Below are positions 35,948 through 44,877 of a stretch of 64,000 nucleotides of DNA, piece after piece (position 1 is the first letter of the stretch; each line of letters begins with the position of its first letter). This DNA comes from Neobacillus mesonae (GTDB lineage Bacteria > Bacillota > Bacilli > Bacillales > Cytobacillaceae). Where the stretch lies: NCBI RefSeq assembly GCF_023715155.1, contig NZ_JAMBNQ010000016.1, forward strand, positions 40,385 to 104,384, written 5' to 3'. A program made the position numbers and the translations under genes. Under the pieces are notes generated by a model that saw nothing but the letters and a program-made list of their open reading frames with translations, did not search any database and was not told the DNA's origin.

Positions 35948-37086
35948 AGAACCATTACAGTGTAATTGTTGTCGGTGCCGGCTCAGTTGGAATGGCGGCT
36001 GGCTATTATTTAGCTAAAAAAGGAATTGACACTTTACTGATTGATGCCTTTGACCCGCCTCATGGCAGAGGCAGCCACCACGGAGAAACCCGGTTGATCC
36101 GCCACGCTACTGCAGAAGGCAGCCACTATGTGGAACTTGCCCTAAAGGCACAGAAACTATGGCAGGAGCTGGAACGTGAAATAAATAAAACCTTATTTAT
36201 TCCAACTGGTACGCTGATGGTGGGAGAATGTGATGCGCCATTTATTGATAAAACTGTAAAAAGTGCTAAGGAGCATTCCTTAGCATTGGAGACATTACAT
36301 GCCGCTGAAATCCGTAAAAGATGGCCTGGATTTTCAATTCCTGATCATTTTGTCGGGTATTTTGAACCTTCTTCCGGGGCCCTTCTGAATGAGGAATGTA
36401 TCATGGCCTACAGGGAATTAGGATTGATATATAATACCACTTTACAAACAAATACGAAGGTTGAAAGTATCGATTTTTCCGCAAGCGGTGCCATGGTCAA
36501 AACGGCGGATACAATTTTTTATGCTGATCAGGTTGTGATTTGCGCTGGAGCTTGGACAGGTAAAATTCTATCTTCCCTAGGGTTGCCATTAAAAACAGTA
36601 CGCAAAACTTTGGGTTGGTTTGAAACAAATGATCCCAATTATCAACATCCTTTGCTGCCTTGTTTTTATTTTGGCTTAAAAAACGAAAGATACTATGGCT
36701 TCCCTAATATCAGTGGAAGCGGCGTAAAAGTCGGCCGAAATGATTCTGAAAGAAATATAGACCCCGATTTTATGAGACAGGATTTCAACCAATATCCTAG
36801 TGATGAAGGTGATTTAAGAAGCTTTTTAGAAAGATTTTTACCGGGAGCAGCAGGAAAATTGACACAAGGAAAGTCATGTATGATTACGAAGACGCCTGAT
36901 ATGAATTTTATCCTAGACCAACACCCTGAATATCCCCATGTGAAAATCGCAGCTGGATTTTCAGGCCATGGATTTAAATATAGCAGCGTTTTGGGCGAAT
37001 TATTGTCTCAGCTTGTCATAGACGGACGGACTGAATATGACATTTCGAAGTTTTCTATTACTAGGGACTCTTTGGTGAGGAACTAA
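35944..37086 (+). CDS. solA: Monomeric sarcosine oxidase / N-methyl-L-tryptophan oxidase-like
   Basis: A 380-residue DAO-family oxidase closely following Bacillus monomeric sarcosine oxidase in layout. The FAD motif VIVVGAGSVGMAAGYYLAKK (8-27), RGSHHGETRLIRHA (42-55), and the covalent-flavin Cys312 in GKSCMITKTPDMNFILDQHP (309-328) are present; AAGFSGHGFKYSSVLGELL closes it. It demethylates N-methyl amino acids to amino acid, formaldehyde and H2O2. Start overlaps the DadA-like stop (ATGA). Together with the symporter it suggests a pathway for N-methylated or D-amino acids. Confidence 0.88.
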   Translation: MKNHYSVIVVGAGSVGMAAGYYLAKKGIDTLLIDAFDPPHGRGSHHGETRLIRHATAEGSHYVELALKAQKLWQELEREINKTLFIPTGTLMVGECDAPFIDKTVKSAKEHSLALETLHAAEIRKRWPGFSIPDHFVGYFEPSSGALLNEECIMAYRELGLIYNTTLQTNTKVESIDFSASGAMVKTADTIFYADQVVICAGAWTGKILSSLGLPLKTVRKTLGWFETNDPNYQHPLLPCFYFGLKNERYYGFPNISGSGVKVGRNDSERNIDPDFMRQDFNQYPSDEGDLRSFLERFLPGAAGKLTQGKSCMITKTPDMNFILDQHPEYPHVKIAAGFSGHGFKYSSVLGELLSQLVIDGRTEYDISKFSITRDSLVRN

Positions 37087-37153
37087 CTGTTTAAAGATTA
37101 CAAGATGTTCTCTTTTTGAATCACACAAATGAAAAAAATAATGGAAATTATTT

Positions 37154-37210
37154 AAAAGAAAATGCATGTTCATTGGATCTTTCTAATGGGGCATGCTTTT
37201 TCTTTTTTGT
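37154..37210 (+). terminator. Terminator of the symporter-oxidase operon
   Basis: 15-bp stem with one mismatch (37154-37168 with 37192-37206; core GCATG/CATGC) and an inner CATT/AATG pairing, then a T-rich tail, 68 bp after the oxidase stop. The rest of the 37087-37480 gap shows no gene. Confidence 0.7.
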
Positions 37211-37480
37211 TCCAATCTATTACGATTGGCAATTCGCTCCTATACTTCAAACAGTGCATGTAAAATGAAGACAAGCAAGATACAAAACTGCTTCATACCC
37301 TATCCTCATGAAATTTCCCGAAAATAACAATAGCAAAGTTTCCAAGACTTAATCGGTAATCCGTATTTTGTTTTGCAAAGAATGATTATGATACTTTGAA
37401 ATGATTTCAGTTATTGTAGTGAACTACTAAATATAAAAAAAGCCTAAAAGGAATTATCGTCCTTCCAACTGAAAAAATTA

Positions 37481-37696
37481 TTAAATCAAATTGATTGCTT
37501 CTTTCAACCTTATCAGTTCATCTTTTGTAAGTGTAAGCCCCTTCCCCATTTTTTCATGGTTTTCAGACCAATCCCTAATATCATATTTAGGCTCGCGTCC
37601 ATTCCAACTAATCAGGTTCAGTTCTTTTTTCCATCCTTTTTGAGATTCGGATAAGACAGCAATTGTTTTGTGTATTTCAAATTTAATATCAGCCAA
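37481..37696 (-). CDS. YdbC/PC4-family single-stranded DNA-binding protein
   Basis: 71 residues of the YdbC/transcriptional coactivator PC4 type. The pattern FEIHKTIAVLSESQKGWKKELNLISWNGREPKYDIRDW and the helix TKDELIRLKEAINLI match the beta-sheet plus C-terminal helix of these dimeric ssDNA-binding proteins. TTG start with AGGAGG 8 nt upstream. It stands alone; the 406-bp gap between it and the Zorya operon holds only the zorD terminator. Confidence 0.85.
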   Translation of the reverse strand: MADIKFEIHKTIAVLSESQKGWKKELNLISWNGREPKYDIRDWSENHEKMGKGLTLTKDELIRLKEAINLI

Positions 37697-37968
37697 AAAT
37701 ATTCCCTCCTATAAACACAAACGAAATGCGAATTAGATTCAAAATAATAATATACCAATTATATGAAGTAAATTCCCCTCAAAAACAAATAGGAATAACC
37801 ATTATATTATTCTCCTTTATAGGATAATTATCCTTCTATAGGATAAAATTTCTTCATTAACCACACCTTTTTTACTCTTACTCAAAATTTAAAAACAACC
37901 ATTTCATTAAATAATAACGTATTGGTACTACTTACCGTTATTAAGTTTCTCCGATGAAGAAAATAAAA

Positions 37969-37997
37969 AACGCTTCTTACAAATCGTAAGAAACGTT
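37969..37997 (-). terminator. Terminator of the Zorya operon
   Basis: 12-bp stem AACGCTTCTTAC/GTAAGAAACGTT (one mismatch) with a 5-nt loop. On the minus strand it ends in TTTTTTATTTT. It lies 106 bp after the zorD stop. Confidence 0.85.
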
Positions 37998-38102
37998 AGT
38001 TTACTTTTCTAAACTTTAGTTGATACCGGTGGTCGGGGGCGAAATGAGGATTTCATATCCCCACAAATTTAAATAAAATTAACCTATAAGTCGCTTCAAC
38101 AA

Positions 38103-40733
38103 CTAATACATAACATTCTGCACAGCCAACCTCTCCACAATCTCTTTCTGCATCTCACTCATGTTAAAAGGAACAATAACGTTTTCGGCCAACTCACGCT
38201 TTCTTTCAAGTAATTCATGCATAAGTTCTTCTACCGTTCCTTGCGGAAAATTAGCTTGATCTGTCGTGATAATTTGGTAAACATACACATCTTTTTCCTG
38301 TCCAATACGGTATGCACGATCGGTTGCTTGATTTTCTACCGCTGGGTTCCACCACCGTGTGTAGTGAACCACATGGTTGGCACTTGTAATAGTCAAACCT
38401 ACCCCGGCAGCTTTTTGTGATAGAATCATAACCCCGAAACCAGGTGATTTATTGAACATTTTAACTACAGATTGCCGGTTATTCGTTTCACCATCTATTA
38501 CAGGAACCGGGATCCCATATCTTTGCATAAAAATGCGTTTTAAAATAGAATGTAGTTTTCTAAATTCAGTAAAAATGAGGACTTTCTCATTCTTTTGTTT
38601 TACCTTGTCAATTATTTCTATTAATTTTTCAAGTTTTGGCACTTCACTTAAAGGTAAGGTTTCATAGTCTGGAATTATTACTCCAGGATGTCCATAAAGC
38701 TGTCTTAACCTCATCAACATATTTAAGATTGCAATTTGTCCTGTTTCCTTAGTCTGCAGCATAGAGGAGGCAATGGAACGTTGTACTTTTGAAACCTCTA
38801 CTTTTTTAACTATATCATCATGCTTGGTTGGCAGACGGTCATCCAATACCTCTTTTTTCGTTCTTCTTAAATAAAATGGACGAATTTTATCTAACAGCCC
38901 AACATAGTCGCTGGTTTGTATATATGCCTTTCTGAATTCCCTTAATGAACCTAATTCACCCGGCTGGACAAAATCCATAATTGCCCATAGTTCTTCTAAA
39001 CTATTCTCAACCGGTGTTCCTGTCATAGCTAAGCGGAAATTTGATTGCATGGCACGCAATGCGCGTGAACGCTGGCTGCTGTGTGATTTGACATTTTGGG
39101 CTTCATCACAAATAATCGAATGGAATTTAATTTTTCCTAATAGCAGTTGATCAATCTTCAGGGTATCGTAGCTTGTAAAGACAAGGTCATATTGAGAAAT
39201 CATTTCCGATGATTTCAGTCTGCTGCTTCCTTTATGGATATACATACTGCCAGCCATCCCAGGTGCGAACTTTTGTATTTCCTCTATCCAATTTTCAATT
39301 AAGGCTATTGGTAAGACCACTAGTGTTGGTTTCAATGTTTGTTTCTGCTTTTGTTGTAATAAGAAGGTGATGACTTGGATAGTTTTACCCAATCCCATAT
39401 CATCTGCTAATAGTCCGCCAATTCCTTGTTCCTCTAAATGACATAACCACTGGAAGCCTTCGACCTGATGTTCAAATAAATCTGCTTGTAAAGTAGATGG
39501 AATTGGATATGCGTTAAACTTTTTATCGTTGTTGCTATCAATCAGAAAATCTAGTTGTTCTTCATTGTCTTTTATATCAAGGGCATAGTGCTGTTTTATC
39601 TTATTTTCTTCATCCGCAGGCAAATCCAATAGTTTCTTTCTAAGTGTTGGGTCAAGATAAATCCATTTCCCTTTATGCTCAACATATTGTTGGTTTGGGT
39701 ATTTTTCCATTAATTCTTTTAAGAAATCCGGATCATACCCTCCAGAATCACCACTTTCCTCACTGAACCATGTAATTCCTGTTCCTTCACCAAAGCTCGG
39801 ACGAACTCTTTCGATAGGAATAAGTCCCCGAACCCTTTCAGAAAAAGCCTCAAGATCAATCAGATAGTCATGTTCAGGGAGGATGGCTGATGGATTTTCT
39901 AGGAAAACAGGAACATCTTCGCCCGTAATATGTTTTTTTGAGAATATATTTTGCAAGTCAACTGTTACATCATTTGTTTTGACAAACCGGTCCCTTTTGA
40001 AACCATTCTTAACACTGCCCACGGTAGACAGTTGATTTAAATGTTCAGTCTCTAGTTGATCAGATCCTTTTGCTAACAGCTCAATATGGTCATGGCTATG
40101 TACCTTCACGTCTATATCATAATGATCCAACACATGATAGGATTCATTTTCTAAAAAGTTTTCCAATTTAATGCCAGCTTCTTTAGCAAACTGTTGACAA
40201 ACTCCTACCTTTTGATAGCCATTTTCATAATCTGCAAGAATCGCCTGTTTAAGGGAAAATATTGATTCTGGTAGTAAATAAAGAATATCCCCTCTTTGAA
40301 AGAGAGACCCTGTTTGTTTCCCAACACGATCTAATATTTTCCCTTCCTCATCTCGCAATTCCAATTTAACATCACCATCTTGAGGTAAAGACTTCAACAG
40401 CAGTTCACCCGTTACTTTCATTTCTTCAATTGGTAAACCCAATTGCTGAAGGATATCTACCCCATCCTCTTCTGTAAGAATTCGGTAATAATCTTCATAT
40501 TTAAGTACACTGTTATCTAACAAGTCACTTTCGAATAATTCCTCCCAAGCGACATAATAAATAAAGCCTGGTACTTTATACAATTCTTCAATTTCTGTCT
40601 TACTTAAAGGGAGGGGCACTGGAGTTGTTACTTTCCCTTCAACCAATTGCAAGTCAATTTCAACACCAGACTCATTAGGATTCAATAAAACCTTCATCTC
40701 TTTCTGCTTCTTTTTGAAGAAGAGCACGTACAT
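38103..40733 (-). CDS. zorD: Zorya ZorD: SNF2-family helicase/nuclease effector
   Basis: A 876-residue Swi2/Snf2 ATPase that acts as the DNA effector of type I Zorya. Motif I is LADDMGLGKTIQVI (about 441), Ia LVVLPIALIENW, II DEAQ (about 540; DExQ instead of DEAH), III TGTPVENSLEELW, V GVGLTITSANHVVHY and VI RAYRIGQEKDVYV (about 803). The N-terminal 400 residues are the family-specific part. It overlaps zorC by 59 nt if the ATG at 40733 (GGGAGG 3 nt upstream) is used. ATG 40697 (MKVLLNPNESG) is a credible alternative with a weaker site. Last gene of the operon. Confidence 0.9.
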   Translation of the reverse strand: MYVLFFKKKQKEMKVLLNPNESGVEIDLQLVEGKVTTPVPLPLSKTEIEELYKVPGFIYYVAWEELFESDLLDNSVLKYEDYYRILTEEDGVDILQQLGLPIEEMKVTGELLLKSLPQDGDVKLELRDEEGKILDRVGKQTGSLFQRGDILYLLPESIFSLKQAILADYENGYQKVGVCQQFAKEAGIKLENFLENESYHVLDHYDIDVKVHSHDHIELLAKGSDQLETEHLNQLSTVGSVKNGFKRDRFVKTNDVTVDLQNIFSKKHITGEDVPVFLENPSAILPEHDYLIDLEAFSERVRGLIPIERVRPSFGEGTGITWFSEESGDSGGYDPDFLKELMEKYPNQQYVEHKGKWIYLDPTLRKKLLDLPADEENKIKQHYALDIKDNEEQLDFLIDSNNDKKFNAYPIPSTLQADLFEHQVEGFQWLCHLEEQGIGGLLADDMGLGKTIQVITFLLQQKQKQTLKPTLVVLPIALIENWIEEIQKFAPGMAGSMYIHKGSSRLKSSEMISQYDLVFTSYDTLKIDQLLLGKIKFHSIICDEAQNVKSHSSQRSRALRAMQSNFRLAMTGTPVENSLEELWAIMDFVQPGELGSLREFRKAYIQTSDYVGLLDKIRPFYLRRTKKEVLDDRLPTKHDDIVKKVEVSKVQRSIASSMLQTKETGQIAILNMLMRLRQLYGHPGVIIPDYETLPLSEVPKLEKLIEIIDKVKQKNEKVLIFTEFRKLHSILKRIFMQRYGIPVPVIDGETNNRQSVVKMFNKSPGFGVMILSQKAAGVGLTITSANHVVHYTRWWNPAVENQATDRAYRIGQEKDVYVYQIITTDQANFPQGTVEELMHELLERKRELAENVIVPFNMSEMQKEIVERLAVQNVMY

Positions 40734-41949
40734 CTACCTCCCAACCAAGGTTCGAATGGAGCCAGTAATCAAACTTGAATTGCCAGTCTCCAGAATGGGT
40801 TAACCACCCACCAGGGACTGTTCGGTATTTATCCATAAGTTCGGAACGCCGAACCTCTTTAGGAACATAATAGGAATGTTGATGTTTTTCTCTTTCTGCC
40901 AACATTTTATCAATTTTCTTTTGATAATAACGATAAAAATGAGACGTTTTATAAACATAAACGGCGCCAGTCCCTAATACCTCCATAACGACCACATCTG
41001 GAAAATACATAATAAGGGTTGAACGGTTATCCGTTACTATTACGTCTTCTAGATTTACAATAAACTTCTTCCAATATTGATACCGTTCATGGTTTGTATT
41101 AACATTTCCGAAGAAGTCTCTGATTTCCATTTTTAAAATCCAATTGGCAAACCGTCTCTTTTCTTCATCCCTAACCTTGTTCCACAACATTGGCTTACGC
41201 CTATATGTTTTTAGTCTTTCATATATTAACTTTCCAAGATCTTTTACATTATTAAGCTTACAATTCTTGATTAAACCCTCCGCCATTTTCTGCTGTTCTT
41301 CATTTGTAGCAGAATTAAAATATTTTTTATAAAGGCCTTTTTCTTTGATGAAAAAACTTTCGTCCGCAAACGTAAAGACTTCCATTAAGACTAACTTGTA
41401 AAGTGGGAAGTTATCCGTTAAATAGTAACTCTCTAATTCCTCCAAAAAATTGTCATCACTATGATATGCTCGAACAGCTAAATGATGGACCGGATCTTGA
41501 CTGTGTAAAAATTCATTCCACTTATCTGTTTGCTCCTCCGTAAATCTTCTTTGAAGTTTTTCTTGATGTATTTCAAACGAAAGTTTCACTATTTTCCATA
41601 GTTCTTCTAAATCACAAGATTGATATAAAGAATCCACTAAAACCCGAAAAAGTCTCTTTTCACTTTTTGCATTTGTTCGAATAACTTGGAGCAATTTTTC
41701 CTTTATATCAAGTTTCAAGTCCTGATGATATAGGTTTGGTAAAAGCAGCTTTTGTCGGCGTGTCAATTCATTTGCCCAATTTGAGAAGCTTTCAATCGGA
41801 AAGTGTTCAACAACCTTAAAGCTTTCTTTGAGAAACTCTATATCACTTTTATACTTTTCATTTATATTTTCAATGGACTGACTTATTTTTAACTCACGAT
41901 TATCTCTTAGCCACATCTTTAGCATTGTAGGTTGATATTCGTATTTCAT
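40675..41949 (-). CDS. zorC: Zorya ZorC: EH-signature protein
   Basis: A 424-residue helical protein in the ZorC position. The C-terminal part contains the conserved E (VVMEVLGTGAVYVY, about 325) and H (GGWLTHSGDWQFKFDYWL, about 390) elements that define the EH-signature domain, here by pattern. ZorC is thought to load DNA-binding activity on the ZorAB motor; it is needed together with ZorD for type I defence. ATGA overlap with zorB; GGTGG upstream. It is shorter than the E. coli protein (about 560 residues as I recall). Confidence 0.85.
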   Translation of the reverse strand: MKYEYQPTMLKMWLRDNRELKISQSIENINEKYKSDIEFLKESFKVVEHFPIESFSNWANELTRRQKLLLPNLYHQDLKLDIKEKLLQVIRTNAKSEKRLFRVLVDSLYQSCDLEELWKIVKLSFEIHQEKLQRRFTEEQTDKWNEFLHSQDPVHHLAVRAYHSDDNFLEELESYYLTDNFPLYKLVLMEVFTFADESFFIKEKGLYKKYFNSATNEEQQKMAEGLIKNCKLNNVKDLGKLIYERLKTYRRKPMLWNKVRDEEKRRFANWILKMEIRDFFGNVNTNHERYQYWKKFIVNLEDVIVTDNRSTLIMYFPDVVVMEVLGTGAVYVYKTSHFYRYYQKKIDKMLAEREKHQHSYYVPKEVRRSELMDKYRTVPGGWLTHSGDWQFKFDYWLHSNLGWEVDVRALLQKEAERDEGFIES

Positions 41950-42617
41950 TCATCCACCAACTCTTGAATAGCTTTAATCGCTTCATCGTCTTTTAAGCGG
42001 AATAAAAATTCGACCCGCCTAGAACGATCTGAATCAACTTTTCCTTTTGCATCCTTTAAAGGCTGGTTAAAGCCTCTGCCATTTGCGGTAATATAACTTT
42101 TTGATAATGCTTGTTTAGAGAACTTTGGAAATTCATCACTATAAATATAATTTAACACAGAAAAAGCGCGGTCCTGTGACAGCTTCATATTATAAATATA
42201 TGTCCCTTTTTTATCAGTATGGCCTTCAATCATAATGGATGATATTTCATTTTTAAACCTATCTTGCAGCAGAATATCCAAATATTTAGGAATAAATGCA
42301 TTTAGAAATTTCTTTCCTTGCGGAGAAATTTCGGCAGAATTAGTTGAAAAAAGCACACTTCCTGGAAAACGAATGGCTCCTGTCTGTTGATCAATTTCAA
42401 TAGCCATATTGGATTCTTTAAATTGTTCAGTTAATGCTTGAATAATTTCAGTTTTAACTGATACAACTTGTTGAATTTCCTTTTCCTTTTTATCCAGAAG
42501 TTCCTTATAGTCCAAGATGACTAACGTTAAAAGGAGTGCGAACACCATCAGCATTGCACTCATTAAATCAGCGTAAGACATCCAATAGTTTACTTCTTCT
42601 CTTTTTCTCGTTCTCAT
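41946..42617 (-). CDS. zorB: Zorya ZorB: MotB/OmpA-type stator subunit
   Basis: A 223-residue rotor-stator unit anchored by one helix (residues 15-37, SYADLMSAMLMVFALLLTLV). Asp17 in this helix is the expected ion-binding residue of MotB-like proteins. A coiled linker leads to an OmpA-like peptidoglycan-binding domain (about 95-215; MIEGHTDKKGTY... and DRSRRVEFLFRL). ATGA overlap with zorA upstream and zorC downstream. In a Gram-positive cell it would anchor the complex to the thick wall. Confidence 0.93.
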   Translation of the reverse strand: MRTRKREEVNYWMSYADLMSAMLMVFALLLTLVILDYKELLDKKEKEIQQVVSVKTEIIQALTEQFKESNMAIEIDQQTGAIRFPGSVLFSTNSAEISPQGKKFLNAFIPKYLDILLQDRFKNEISSIMIEGHTDKKGTYIYNMKLSQDRAFSVLNYIYSDEFPKFSKQALSKSYITANGRGFNQPLKDAKGKVDSDRSRRVEFLFRLKDDEAIKAIQELVDE

Positions 42618-44563
42618 TTAGCATTCACGGCTTTCTTCTTGCTGTTCATTTCCCCAGTCAATTCTTCTAATGTATCAACAAAATCCTTTTGTAAATCACT
42701 AAACTGATAAACCAGCTGGCTTACTTGTTTCACCGCATTTGTCAACGTTTCGTCAAAGTTCTGATAGGTTTTGGATAAGCCATTATCGATGTTTTCGGAG
42801 AAATCTTTGACCGAAACTTGGAGTGTTTCCCTTGTTTGTTCAAATTGCTCTCTTGTCGTATTCCAATTTGATTTCATGACATCTAATTGATCTCTCATAT
42901 CACTCATATAACTTCTGGTTGTGGTTAATGCTTCCTCAACCACTTCATTTGTTTGTTGTTTCATGGCAACTAATTCTGGAAGTAATGTATTTTGTAATTG
43001 CTGCATATTAACAAGCTGTTCTTTTAGATAATGGATATTACCTACAACTTCTTTTAATTCAGGGGCAATAGGTGTGATATGTTCCACAACCCCTTTTACA
43101 TTTTGGAGCAATACATCCGATTCTTTTAACATATTCGACTGAATATTTAGGGATTCGGAAAACTTATTTGTCATTTGTTGGAATGCATTTGTCAATCCTT
43201 TTGAAATTGTTAATACTTCTTCTAATAATCCTTCGTATTTTCTTTCAACATTTGAATTGAATTCCTTAAACCGTTCTGTTAATCCATCATACTTTTCGGC
43301 TAATGATTGATTACTTTGCATCACTTGCTGCTGCACGGGCAATTGTTCTTGAGTCATCCTTTGAATATTTTGGAAGATTACAGATAAATCACCCATAAAA
43401 TTGGATGCTTCTGCATAGCTGCTTCTCATTTGATTCATTTCTGATGTCATCTGTTCAAAAGTTTCAAATAATCGTTCTGTACGATCCAAAGTGGCAGATT
43501 GACTAGTTTGTGTTGAGGCAAAATTATCAACCACTTGATTGATAGTCTGAACCATTTGCGTTTGCATTGTTTGGGAATCCTTAATTAAAGAACTAAATCC
43601 CGCAATAGATTCTTGAGTTCCGCCTGTAATCTGTTCAACTAATCTATCCGAAATATCATTGCCATTATTTTTAGTAACTTCAAGCTGATTTTCTAACAGC
43701 TTAGACTGGTTTTCTACACCTGTTTGTAATTTCGAAAATTGATCATTTAATTGTGAAAAGGCATTGCTAACATTCCCATTCGATTCCTTTATAGTCATTA
43801 CAATTGGCTGCATAGCCCTTTCTAATGCGTCAGTCAACAAGGTCTTTAAATGGTCCGATTGACTTCTAGTTATTTTTTCTAAACGATTTAAGAATAGCTC
43901 TTCATCATCTGTACTTAAAAGATAATCCATCTTTTCTGAGTGCCAGTCGATATTGCGATCTAACTGTGCACTAATTAAGCGATCAATCAAAGTCCATAGA
44001 AGAGACAACGAAACACCCCATACAGATGTATAAAACGCAACTTTCATACCATTCAATAATCCACCTATACCTGCCCTTAATGCTTCTGTATTACCCATAT
44101 GGAGATCTGATAATCCCATTGATAAGCCTATAAATGTACCTAGTACACCAATACTAACACTAATTCCTGCACCTACATCCATTAAGGAACGATAACCCAT
44201 ATGATAATGCATGATGTCATAGCCGAAAAACGGTTCAACATTAATCCGTTCGTCCTCTTTCTTTTCCGAAACTCGATTATAATAACGTTCCCATAACATC
44301 TTGTATCTTGATTTTTTTACCTTAGAAAATAAGTCATTTATTTGGCGGTCAATCTCGTAGGCTTTAGATGTAGAGTTTTTTTGAATATGAATAAGTTCTG
44401 ACTGAACCTTTTTCATAATAATTATTTCTTTATAAATTCTAATGCTCTGAAATATTAGTAATCCTGCAAAAAGAAGAAATTGAAAAAGTAAGAAATAACT
44501 AGTAAATTCACTTACCCCTAACTCATTTGCACGGGTAAATAATTTTTCAAACAATGAAAACAA
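42614..44563 (-). CDS. zorA: Zorya ZorA: MotA/TolQ/ExbB-like motor with long cytoplasmic tail
   Basis: A 649-residue proton-channel protein. A first helix is at about 20-40. The MotA/ExbB core (about 130-210) includes GAGISVSIGVLGTFIGLSMG, GLLNGMKVAFYTSVWGVSLS. A Gln/Ser-rich coiled-coil tail of about 420 residues (to 640) follows, as in type I ZorA, whose tail is thought to signal invasion to ZorC/ZorD. TTG start at 44563 with GGGTGA 6 nt upstream. First gene of the zorABCD operon; divergent from the 532-residue protein at 44878. Confidence 0.92.
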   Translation of the reverse strand: MFSLFEKLFTRANELGVSEFTSYFLLFQFLLFAGLLIFQSIRIYKEIIIMKKVQSELIHIQKNSTSKAYEIDRQINDLFSKVKKSRYKMLWERYYNRVSEKKEDERINVEPFFGYDIMHYHMGYRSLMDVGAGISVSIGVLGTFIGLSMGLSDLHMGNTEALRAGIGGLLNGMKVAFYTSVWGVSLSLLWTLIDRLISAQLDRNIDWHSEKMDYLLSTDDEELFLNRLEKITRSQSDHLKTLLTDALERAMQPIVMTIKESNGNVSNAFSQLNDQFSKLQTGVENQSKLLENQLEVTKNNGNDISDRLVEQITGGTQESIAGFSSLIKDSQTMQTQMVQTINQVVDNFASTQTSQSATLDRTERLFETFEQMTSEMNQMRSSYAEASNFMGDLSVIFQNIQRMTQEQLPVQQQVMQSNQSLAEKYDGLTERFKEFNSNVERKYEGLLEEVLTISKGLTNAFQQMTNKFSESLNIQSNMLKESDVLLQNVKGVVEHITPIAPELKEVVGNIHYLKEQLVNMQQLQNTLLPELVAMKQQTNEVVEEALTTTRSYMSDMRDQLDVMKSNWNTTREQFEQTRETLQVSVKDFSENIDNGLSKTYQNFDETLTNAVKQVSQLVYQFSDLQKDFVDTLEELTGEMNSKKKAVNAK

Positions 44564-44877
44564 CAGAAATCACCCATTCTTAATTTTATATTATGAATCT
44601 ATTGTAATACATATATGTTAATAAATGTCTTATAAATAAAAATAAAGGACTATTTAGGCCCCGTTGATTTTTACCAATGGTAGATAAATATGTTAATTAA
44701 CCTATACAGTTTTTATTATACAGTGATTAGGTCTTTATATTTCTCTCTTAATACTTAAACAATAATAATAATTAGTACCAATTAACTATTTTCTTTCATC
44801 CTACTTTTGAGAAAGCGTCATATACATGTTAAATTTTTACTATAATATTAATAATACAAATAGAAAGGGATTTAAAT
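44564..44877. promoter_or_regulatory. Divergent control region, Zorya operon / 532-aa gene
   Basis: A 314-bp AT-rich gap that must hold the promoters of both transcripts. No clear repressor palindrome was seen. Ribosome sites: GAAAGGGA 7 nt before the ATG at 44878 on the plus strand and GGGTGA before zorA on the minus strand. Confidence 0.5.
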
